Positions 15,093 through 20,407 of a stretch of DNA of 20,407 nucleotides are shown here, one piece after another. A model generated the notes under the pieces. The model was given only the letters and a program-made list of their open reading frames with translations, made no database searches and was not told where the DNA came from. The stretch is from an uncultured Phascolarctobacterium sp. (lineage in GTDB: Bacteria; Bacillota; Negativicutes; Acidaminococcales; Acidaminococcaceae). The stretch covers positions 1 through 20,407 of the forward strand of contig NZ_CAJMEH010000037.1 of the NCBI RefSeq assembly GCF_905212365.1, written 5' to 3'. A program made the position numbers and the translations under genes. How positions within the stretch are numbered: the stretch's first letter is position 1; every line of letters begins with the position of its first letter.

Positions 15093-15135
15093 TTCAAACA
15101 CCTCGTTAAAATTTATTTTTTAAACCGTACTGCCT

Positions 15136-15159
15136 AGCTTGCCGTGTTTCGCTTGCAGC
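15136..15159 (-). promoter_or_regulatory. 24-base 5' UTR element shared by both receptor genes (copy 1)
   Basis: The 24 bases here are identical to 18729-18752 upstream of the second receptor, at nearly the same distance from the ATG (44 and 46 bases). On the coding strand the element holds GCAAGC twice, separated by GAAACACG. The bases between it and the ATG are similar but have drifted, which suggests selection on the element itself. Confidence 0.55.
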
Positions 15160-15182
15160 ACAGATTAAAAGCAAAAGGAAAT

Positions 15183-15222
15183 TTGCTATATGATATATAA
15201 TGCAATATTTGCAGCTAGCTGC
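15183..15222. promoter_or_regulatory. Palindromes upstream of receptor 1 (possible operator)
   Basis: An imperfect AT-rich dyad, TTGCTATAT...ATATAATGCAA (15183-15205), is followed by a perfect 12-base palindrome GCAGCTAGCTGC (15211-15222). They lie about 90-130 bases before the receptor ATG, a suitable place for a metal-responsive repressor site. No convincing -35/-10 pair was found. The rest of 15102-15395 shows nothing else I can name. Confidence 0.3.
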
Positions 15223-15395
15223 TATTGCTTGTTTGCTTAAACGTAAGATTTACTTTAGTATGCTAAAAATTCTCGTTTTGTGTAGAAAACGGCTTTTTAA
15301 AAATCGTGATTTGTGCGACTTCTGATTATAAGCGCATATCGCTGCTCCTGTTTTTATGCTGAAAGGCTGAAAAAGACAACGTTGTTCAACGCAGA

Positions 15396-15425
15396 TTGAC
15401 TTTTTGGGGAGCATTATGCTATCAT
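15396..15425 (+). promoter_or_regulatory. Probable promoter of the Fic-family gene
   Basis: TTGACT (15396-15401), 18-base spacer, TATCAT (15420-15425), 35 bases before the ATG at 15461. Spacing is one base longer than ideal and the -10 is imperfect. Confidence 0.5.
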
Positions 15426-15460
15426 TATTGTGAAATTTGTTCCCCAAAGGAGTTATACCT

Positions 15461-16405
15461 ATGACAATTCAATATAATGAAATACAGGAATTACTCAGAA
15501 GCAGGGCAGATCTCCACGCAAGGCTGAATTTAATGCCCTACGATGGCACGCCCGAAATCAAGCAGCGTGGCGATGGGAAATACCTTTATGTAAGAAAGCG
15601 TGCAGCAGGCAGGCAGACCTCAACGTATGTGGGTGTATATACCGAAGAATTGCATAATCTGCTGCTGCGAAATGCCAAAGAAGCCCGTGAAATCAGGAAA
15701 TCGCTCCGCAGCATTGAAAAACAGCTTTCTGCAGCCGGGTATTCTGAGGATGAACTCCCCGCCGACGTTATCAACAACATAGCCTTTGCACGCGCTAATA
15801 TGAAAATGAATATCTATGACCAGGCTGTTTTAGAGGGTGTTGCTACATCATTCCCACAGACAGAAGAAATCATAGAAAACGGAAAAGTTTCCGGTATGAC
15901 AGCTACCGATGTACAAAAGATTTTAAATCTAAAACACGCATGGGAATTTATTTTGGATCGTGATGTGCTTGCCAGCAAATCCGACTACTATATGCTCAGC
16001 CATATCGCAAGACTTGTTAACGAAGGCTTTTTTGCAGAGGGCGGCCGCATACGCGGCGTTCCTGTTACTATAGGCGGCTCGTCATATGTTCCGCCATTGC
16101 CTAACGAACCGGATGTAAAAGATAAAATCCGAACGCTTATTGAGGACGATGCCGACGCTATCGATATTGCTATCAAGCTTTGTCTTTACTGTATGAAGAC
16201 TCAAATTTTCTTAGACGGCAACAAACGAACGGCTGTAATTTTCGCCAACCATTATCTTATTGCGCATGGTGCCGGTTTCTTAGTAATTCCTGAAAAGGAA
16301 GTGCCGGAGTTCAAACGGCTGCTTGTAAAATACTATGAAAATGAAAACATTTCTGTAATTGCAGCCTTTTTGAAGGAACGCTGCTGGAAAACAATAAAGC
16401 CTTAA
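15461..16405 (+). CDS. Fic-family protein with Gln in place of the catalytic His
   Basis: 314 residues. The flap GGRIRGVPVTIGG then YVPPLPNEP (about 194-216) and the core QIFLDGNKR (248-256) define the Fic fold, whose members transfer AMP or other groups to protein hydroxyls. In the canonical HPFxxGN(G/K)R motif the first residue is His; here it is Gln248, with Ile249 for Pro. Such Gln forms occur in some Fic relatives, and AMP transfer by the usual mechanism is doubtful. An inhibitory-helix-like QAVLEG lies at 121-126, with Gln for the usual Ser/Thr. The ATG at 15461 is chosen because AAGGAG is 8 bases upstream; an in-frame TTG at 15437 precedes that site. AT-rich single gene placed between the two receptor paralogues. 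Confidence 0.87.
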   Translation: MTIQYNEIQELLRSRADLHARLNLMPYDGTPEIKQRGDGKYLYVRKRAAGRQTSTYVGVYTEELHNLLLRNAKEAREIRKSLRSIEKQLSAAGYSEDELPADVINNIAFARANMKMNIYDQAVLEGVATSFPQTEEIIENGKVSGMTATDVQKILNLKHAWEFILDRDVLASKSDYYMLSHIARLVNEGFFAEGGRIRGVPVTIGGSSYVPPLPNEPDVKDKIRTLIEDDADAIDIAIKLCLYCMKTQIFLDGNKRTAVIFANHYLIAHGAGFLVIPEKEVPEFKRLLVKYYENENISVIAAFLKERCWKTIKP

Positions 16406-16423
16406 ATAAGGCAGCTATTTTAA

Positions 16424-16470
16424 AAACGTAGGCGACCGGAAAATCCAAATCGCCTGCGTTTTTCTTTTTT
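16424..16470. terminator. Bidirectional terminator between the Fic gene and receptor 2
   Basis: AAACGTAGGCGA (16424-16435) pairs with TCGCCTGCGTTT (16450-16461) through 12 pairs including one G-U, with a 14-base loop. A T-rich run follows to 16470 on the plus strand and a T-run followed by A-rich sequence on the minus strand. It serves the convergent Fic gene and receptor gene. Confidence 0.82.
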
Positions 16471-16487
16471 ATAAAACTAGCAAATCA

Positions 16488-18683
16488 TTAAATATCAAAT
16501 TGTGCGGACAGCATAAAGGTTCTGGGAGCGCCAAAGGCTACGGAAGTACCGCGAGAAATCCAATAATCCTCGCCAAACAAATTGTAGCACATTGCACGCA
16601 GAGTGACTGGTACGGTATTGATCTTGGTTTTATGCTTGATGCCTAAATCAAAGGTTACAAAGGACGGAGTAGTTACGCCATTATCATTAACATGGGATTT
16701 ACCAGTATAATTAATGCGGCCTAAAATGGAAGTATCTTTATCTGCTTCGTATTCGGCAGCAAGTACGCCGTTCCATTTAGGCGTACCAGTAGTATACCAA
16801 CCGTCTTTAGAAGCTACAGGCTTCATTTCATACTTACCAGTAGTCTTATTTTTACTCCATGAAACAGTAGGCGTACCTGTTCTTTCACCATGTAAATACA
16901 TTAAGCCACCCATTAAATTCCATTTAGGAGCTATCTTACCAGCAATAGAATACTCGATACCCTTAAATTCATTTTTACCATTTTGCGTATAATATGCTTC
17001 AGTAGGATTGCTTAAATTTCCCTCAACCATATAACTTGCTTGATCTAATTGAAATAATGCCAGACTGTGCAAAGCCTCACCGCTACGGTATTTTACGCCA
17101 ATTTCCGTTTGTTTATTTTTAATAGGATCAAATATTTCACCTTTATTCGCATAATCTTTGCTTACTTCCACTGGCTTAGTATAAGATTGGGCATGGCTTA
17201 CATAAACAGAAAGATTATCTACAGGCCTGTAAGCTAATGCAAAGGTCGGATTCAGAGAATCTTTACTTACTTTTGTTCCAGAAGAACTGGTAGTTTCCGT
17301 ATCTCGATATTGTAATGCTACATAAGCAGAAGCTTTACCAAATTCCAATCTGTCAGCCAAGGTTGTAGCAATTGCTGTTTCTTTACTAAATCCAGTTGAA
17401 TCTAAAGAACCTGCTAAAATAGGTGAGCCCACAACATGAACCCCATTCCATAAATTACCTGTTATAGTAGCTTGTCCATCTGCTGAACCAGTATTAAGCG
17501 ATTTGCTCTTATAATTAAAATAGTCTACAGCAAATGACAGATTATTTTTTACATTACCCATTTTAACTTCATTAGAAATACCAAATTGAGTATATATACC
17601 TCTGCTTTCAGATTTATAGTCACGGAATGTACCGCTCAAAACACCATAATCTTTAAGAGTCAAAGAGCCGCTATTAGGATCGTTTTTGTGCTCGGTATAA
17701 TAGTTATAACCCATATTCGCAAAAGCGCTCCATTTGTCGCTGAACTTCTGCACATGATTCAAGGTCATTAAGTAACCGTGGTTTTGCTTGGTTTGACCAT
17801 CAAAGCTCAGGTTATTTTTAGCGTTCGGCGCGTCAGCCAAATGTTTTACATCCTTAGCCTGCAACCATCTTTGGCCGCCGTCAACTTTCCAATCGAAGTA
17901 TCCGCCAAAAATATTAGTCGTGCTCTTATCGCTGCGGTGGTCGATGTTCAAATAAATTGTTTTATCATCGATCTCCGTGCCGTTCATGGACAAGCCGCCC
18001 TTTTCCAAACGGCTATTGACGCGCACACCCCATTCGTTATCCTTGCCAAAGCGGCGGCCTACGTCTAAATTTTCCGTCCAAGTGCTGCGGCCGGAAAAGC
18101 TTTGAGTATAACGTGTAATAGGATCGTCAGTAGCTTTTTTAGTAATACCATTCAGCAAACCGGCAGGCGCATCAGTACCATTAGTACCATTGTTGGAGAA
18201 GGTAGCGCCGTTCAAAACAGTATTCGGACCGGAAACAATTTCTACGCTTTCCAAAACATAGGCAGGAATACTTCTAGTCTGATTGAACATATTGGGAATG
18301 CCATTGATGTAGTAGTGCGCCGCATTCATGTTTACGCCACGCATGCTAAAGTCAGTGTACATAGGCGAAGGACTGCCCACTCTAATGGACGGATTGTTAG
18401 CTAAAACGCCGTTCAAGGGTTGGTTGGGATCAGCAAAATTTTCAATAGTCTTTTCAGTGTACTTCTTTTGCGTGAAGGGTACGTCGATAGCTTCAATGCT
18501 ACCCAAAATGCCCACTCTGTCCTCGCTGGCTACAAAGCCGCCCGGCAGCACGCCGCGCTCAGCCTCAATGACAACCTCGTCCAGCTTGCCGCTCATGGTT
18601 TCCTCAGCGCTGGCGCTTACCACAAAGCCCACGCTGGCCACTGCGCACAGTACTGACATAACTAAAGCCTTTTTCTTAAACAT
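16488..18683 (-). CDS. TonB-dependent outer-membrane receptor, cobalamin-riboswitch controlled
   Basis: 731 residues, intact. Signal peptide to about residue 26 (LVMSVLCAVASVGFVVSASA), TonB-box-like LDEVVIEAE, plug domain (NQPLNGVLANNPSIRVG, FSMRGVNMNAAHYYINGIPN, VEIVSGPNTVLNG) and a beta-barrel ending RTFMLSAQFDI. The cobalamin riboswitch at 18802-19000 with its terminator lies directly upstream, so the receptor should be shut off when cobalamin is ample. That makes a corrinoid the most likely cargo (BtuB role), although the sequence is only a generic receptor by eye. Divergent exbB-exbD-tonB would supply energy. Paralogue of the broken receptor at 12928-15092. GGGGTG is the ribosome-binding site. 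Confidence 0.9.
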   Translation of the reverse strand: MFKKKALVMSVLCAVASVGFVVSASAEETMSGKLDEVVIEAERGVLPGGFVASEDRVGILGSIEAIDVPFTQKKYTEKTIENFADPNQPLNGVLANNPSIRVGSPSPMYTDFSMRGVNMNAAHYYINGIPNMFNQTRSIPAYVLESVEIVSGPNTVLNGATFSNNGTNGTDAPAGLLNGITKKATDDPITRYTQSFSGRSTWTENLDVGRRFGKDNEWGVRVNSRLEKGGLSMNGTEIDDKTIYLNIDHRSDKSTTNIFGGYFDWKVDGGQRWLQAKDVKHLADAPNAKNNLSFDGQTKQNHGYLMTLNHVQKFSDKWSAFANMGYNYYTEHKNDPNSGSLTLKDYGVLSGTFRDYKSESRGIYTQFGISNEVKMGNVKNNLSFAVDYFNYKSKSLNTGSADGQATITGNLWNGVHVVGSPILAGSLDSTGFSKETAIATTLADRLEFGKASAYVALQYRDTETTSSSGTKVSKDSLNPTFALAYRPVDNLSVYVSHAQSYTKPVEVSKDYANKGEIFDPIKNKQTEIGVKYRSGEALHSLALFQLDQASYMVEGNLSNPTEAYYTQNGKNEFKGIEYSIAGKIAPKWNLMGGLMYLHGERTGTPTVSWSKNKTTGKYEMKPVASKDGWYTTGTPKWNGVLAAEYEADKDTSILGRINYTGKSHVNDNGVTTPSFVTFDLGIKHKTKINTVPVTLRAMCYNLFGEDYWISRGTSVAFGAPRTFMLSAQFDI

Positions 18684-18728
18684 ACAAACACCCCATTAAA
18701 TTTTTTTATTTTTCAAACCATTCTACCG

Positions 18729-18752
18729 AGCTTGCCGTGTTTCGCTTGCAGC
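18729..18752 (-). promoter_or_regulatory. 24-base 5' UTR element shared by both receptor genes (copy 2)
   Basis: Identical to 15136-15159. Here it lies between the riboswitch terminator and the receptor ATG, so it is present only in transcripts that pass the terminator. This argues for a post-initiation role (RNA stability, sRNA or protein binding) in this copy. Confidence 0.55.
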
Positions 18753-18768
18753 CTAGTTTAAAACAAAG

Positions 18769-18801
18769 AAAAAACGCCTTTCTGCGCATACAGAAAGACG
18801 T
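18769..18801 (-). terminator. Riboswitch expression-platform terminator
   Basis: On the minus strand ACGTCTTTCTG (18801-18791) pairs with CAGAAAGGCGT (18784-18774), with one G-U pair, a 6-base loop and six U residues after the stem. It immediately follows the cobalamin aptamer, so control is by transcription termination. Confidence 0.85.
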
Positions 18802-19000
18802 TTGCCCGTCAGGCTGCCTCTTTCCGTCGTTCGCAGAATGATACGGCTTGCTTCAGGCAGTTCTTCTGGCTCGGCTTCTTCGCAGGCTTTGTCTTCCCGG
18901 TTCCCCAGCGACATCTTTGAAGCCTGCTCCACCTTACAGCTGCGGGACAGCATAGGTTTTGCACCTATTTCTCTTTTAAGCGTGTACGCGCACCTGAAGC
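18802..19000 (-). ncRNA. Cobalamin riboswitch
   Basis: Minus-strand sequence shows the hallmark series of the AdoCbl-type aptamer: CTTAAAAGAGAAATAGGTGC, then the paired segment AGGTGCAAAACCT, TATGCTGTCCCGCAGCTGT, a CGCTGGGGAACCGGGAAGAC block and GAGCCAGAAGAACTGCC. The order and spacing match the B12 box and neighbouring stems. Ends are approximate. It lies upstream of receptor 2 and in front of a terminator hairpin. A possible -10 TAGAAT (19010-19005) is just upstream; no good -35 was seen. Part of it reads as a 66-codon ORF on the minus strand, which is a by-product. Confidence 0.9.
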
Positions 19001-19010
19001 AAATATTCTA

Positions 19011-19039
19011 TTGATGTTTTCATTTAACTGTTGTATAAT
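19011..19039 (+). promoter_or_regulatory. Promoter of the exbB-exbD-tonB operon
   Basis: TTGATG (19011-19016), 17-base spacer, TATAAT (19034-19039). It abuts the possible -10 of the divergent riboswitch transcript at 19005-19010, so the two transcription units share a very compact control region. Confidence 0.75.
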
Positions 19040-19094
19040 TGCTAGTGATAATTGGTTTCGTTTCTCATTATACACCGTTGTCCCCCCCAGTCAA

Positions 19095-19139
19095 GCAAAA
19101 GTGTATCGAGCACTTTTGCGTTGCAGCGCTCACGCGCTG
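19095..19139 (+). other. Hairpins in the exbB leader
   Basis: Two stems in the 5' leader: GCAAAAGTG / CACTTTTGC (19095-19103 with 19111-19119, perfect 9 bp) and CAGCGC / GCGCTG (19124-19129 with 19134-19139). No U-run follows, so they are not terminators. They could protect the mRNA 5' end or regulate. The AGGAGG of exbB at 19165-19170 lies outside them. Confidence 0.5.
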
Positions 19140-19177
19140 GCTGCTACGCTCGGGGGCCATTTTTAGGAGGATGTTTT

Positions 19178-19795
19178 ATGGACGCTATGCAACAAACTAT
19201 CATGTACTTCCACAAAGGCGGCCTTGTTATGTGGCCCTTACTCTTCTGTTCTCTTATGGTTATCGCCATCGCCATCGAACGCTTTTTATTCTACAAGGCC
19301 TCTGATTCCGGCCAGGCCTTCACCACTGAATACTGTTCCCTGTTAAGGCAGAATAATATTGACGAAGCCAACAAGCTGGCGGCCAGCGCCCAGGGCCAGT
19401 GCGCCCAGATGGTTACAGCCGCAGCCGCTATCTCCGGCGGAAGAATGCAGAAGCAGGCCTATCTGGAAAGTCAGGCCGGCATTTTCATCGCGCAGCTGCG
19501 CAACCGTCTCGATTATTTAAGCATCATCGTCACCATGTCGCCGCTGCTGGGGCTTTTGGGTACTATCGTGGGCATGATCGGCGCTTTCAGTATCTTTAAT
19601 TTACAGGCCGGTGCTCCCCTTGCCATTACCGGCGGCATCGGCGAGGCCTTAATCGCCACCGCTACCGGTTTGTGCGTAGCGATTTTATCTTTGTGCGCCC
19701 ATTCCTATTTTGCTCACCGCATGGATAATATCATCACCAATATGGAACAATGCTTTTCCGCTCTGCTGGAAGCGGCTGCAAGGAGTGATCAATAA
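19178..19795 (+). CDS. exbB: ExbB/TolQ-family proton channel subunit
   Basis: 205 residues with three membrane segments: about 17-36 (VMWPLLFCSLMVIAIAIERF), a central one in MSPLLGLLGTIVGMIGAF, and ATATGLCVAILSLCAHSYF. The glycine-rich central segment and GGIGEALIATATG are conserved in MotA/TolQ/ExbB proteins. With ExbD it forms the proton-driven motor in the cytoplasmic membrane that powers TonB. ATG 19178 is chosen for its AGGAGG 7 bases upstream; the open frame extends to 19052 but through the structured leader. It is followed by exbD with a one-base TAATG overlap. Confidence 0.92.
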   Translation: MDAMQQTIMYFHKGGLVMWPLLFCSLMVIAIAIERFLFYKASDSGQAFTTEYCSLLRQNNIDEANKLAASAQGQCAQMVTAAAAISGGRMQKQAYLESQAGIFIAQLRNRLDYLSIIVTMSPLLGLLGTIVGMIGAFSIFNLQAGAPLAITGGIGEALIATATGLCVAILSLCAHSYFAHRMDNIITNMEQCFSALLEAAARSDQ

Positions 19796-20205
19796 TGCAA
19801 TTACGCGATATCCGCAACCGCAAGACTCCTGAATTAAATATCATTCCCATGATCGATATTATGTTCTTTCTGCTGGTTTTCTTCATGCTCAGCACCATGT
19901 ATATGATCGATTTAAAAACCATTCCTGTAAAGCTGCCTAAGGCGGCGTCGGCGGCGACCGACACCAGCACTACCTTCGCCGTTTCCATGAAAAGCGACGG
20001 CAGCATTTATTTGGGCGATACCTTAACGGACATGAACGCCCTCATTATGCAGGCCAGCATGGAGCAGAAGAACAACCCTAATTTTGCCATCGTCATCCGT
20101 GCCGAGCGGGATATCGACTACGGCAAGGTTATTACCCTTATCGACAAGCTCAAGGGCGCGGGCATTACCCGCTTTGGTTTAGCTACGGACGGAGCTGATA
20201 AATAA
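19795..20205 (+). CDS. exbD: ExbD/TolR-family protein
   Basis: 136 residues: a short cytoplasmic N-terminus, one membrane helix (NIIPMIDIMFFLLVFFMLST) containing the conserved proton-carrying Asp21, and a periplasmic domain ending DKLKGAGITRFGLATDG, typical of ExbD. AGGAG at 19781-19785 and the TAATG overlap with exbB indicate coupling. TonB-type rather than Tol-type use is inferred from the neighbouring receptor and the tonB-like gene that follows. Confidence 0.93.
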   Translation: MQLRDIRNRKTPELNIIPMIDIMFFLLVFFMLSTMYMIDLKTIPVKLPKAASAATDTSTTFAVSMKSDGSIYLGDTLTDMNALIMQASMEQKNNPNFAIVIRAERDIDYGKVITLIDKLKGAGITRFGLATDGADK

Positions 20206-20407
20206 TGGACATGCAGAAGCGTCAAAGGATCGGTATGCTGGGCTCTGTACTGGTACACTGTCTGGTCTTTCTCATCGTGGCGTTTACCGGCGTCCTTACC
20301 GTTTCCCACGCCAGTCAGGATGATATAGTTGAGGTTACTATGTTCGGCGGCGGCGGAGGCGGCGTCGGCCAGGGCGACGGCGGCGACGTGGTGGAGGAGG
20401 AAGCAGG
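20205..20407 (+). CDS. tonB: TonB-like energy transducer (partial, C-terminus outside window)
   Basis: The first 67 residues are visible. A short basic N-terminus (MDMQKRQRIG) is followed by a single membrane anchor with SVLVHCLVFLIVAF, where the Ser...His pair (SVLVH) matches the conserved ExbB/D-contacting face of TonB. Then comes a Gly-rich and acidic periplasmic linker. TonB linkers are more often Pro-rich, so this glycine stretch is a little unusual. The start overlaps the exbD stop by one base; a second Met two codons later is an alternative. Confidence 0.82.
   Translation, partial: MDMQKRQRIGMLGSVLVHCLVFLIVAFTGVLTVSHASQDDIVEVTMFGGGGGGVGQGDGGDVVEEEA

Noticed and set aside
18753..18953. 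66-codon minus-strand ORF
   Set aside because: It lies in the cobalamin riboswitch and its terminator, which account for the sequence.
19052..19177. N-terminal extension of ExbB
   Set aside because: The added 42 residues read through leader hairpins and are unlike ExbB; AGGAGG precedes the ATG at 19178.

Overview
The window looks like the chromosome of a diderm Firmicute (Negativicutes, perhaps near Phascolarctobacterium or its relatives). Strong AGGAGG-type ribosome-binding sites and Firmicutes-style dispersed repeats sit beside outer-membrane TonB-dependent receptors and an ExbB-ExbD-TonB operon. The taxon is inferred from gene content only.

Layout. (1) 1-2213, minus strand: two tandem type-I DAHP synthase genes (the second runs off the left edge), preceded by a promoter, a 43-codon leader peptide crowded with Tyr/Phe/Trp codons and a factor-independent terminator. 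This is a classic transcription-attenuation leader. (2) 2316-5817, minus: a tightly overlapping three-gene operon of nitrogenase family proteins (NifD/E-like, NifK/N-like, short NifB-like radical SAM). No NifH-like reductase is in the window. (3) 5818-7946: an AT-rich insert-like segment. It holds a decayed ORF, five helically spaced direct repeats overlapping a promoter, a DUF4143 ATPase gene, and a type I toxin-antitoxin locus too small for ordinary ORF calling. (4) 7947-12825, minus: a complete nickel/peptide-type ABC importer (binding protein, two permeases, two ATPases). (5) 12928-15092, minus: a TonB-dependent receptor broken by a one-base shift at a G6 run. (6) 15461-16402, plus: a Fic-family protein with a Gln in place of the catalytic His. 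(7) 16488-19000, minus: an intact paralogous TonB-dependent receptor under a cobalamin riboswitch with its own terminator. (8) 19011 to the right edge, plus: exbB, exbD and the start of tonB, transcribed divergently from the riboswitch.

How the parts may work together. ExbB/ExbD/TonB would energise the two receptors. The riboswitch-controlled receptor probably imports a corrinoid. The broken receptor sits just upstream of the ABC importer, in the same direction, and together they form an outer-to-inner-membrane uptake route, plausibly for a metal chelate or small peptide. Whether that route serves the nitrogenase-like operon is a hypothesis based on proximity.

The items most worth following up are the nitrogenase-like operon without NifH and with altered cluster ligands, the aromatic attenuator, the phased repeat array, the type I toxin locus whose two RNAs start alike, and the possible phase switch in the receptor.
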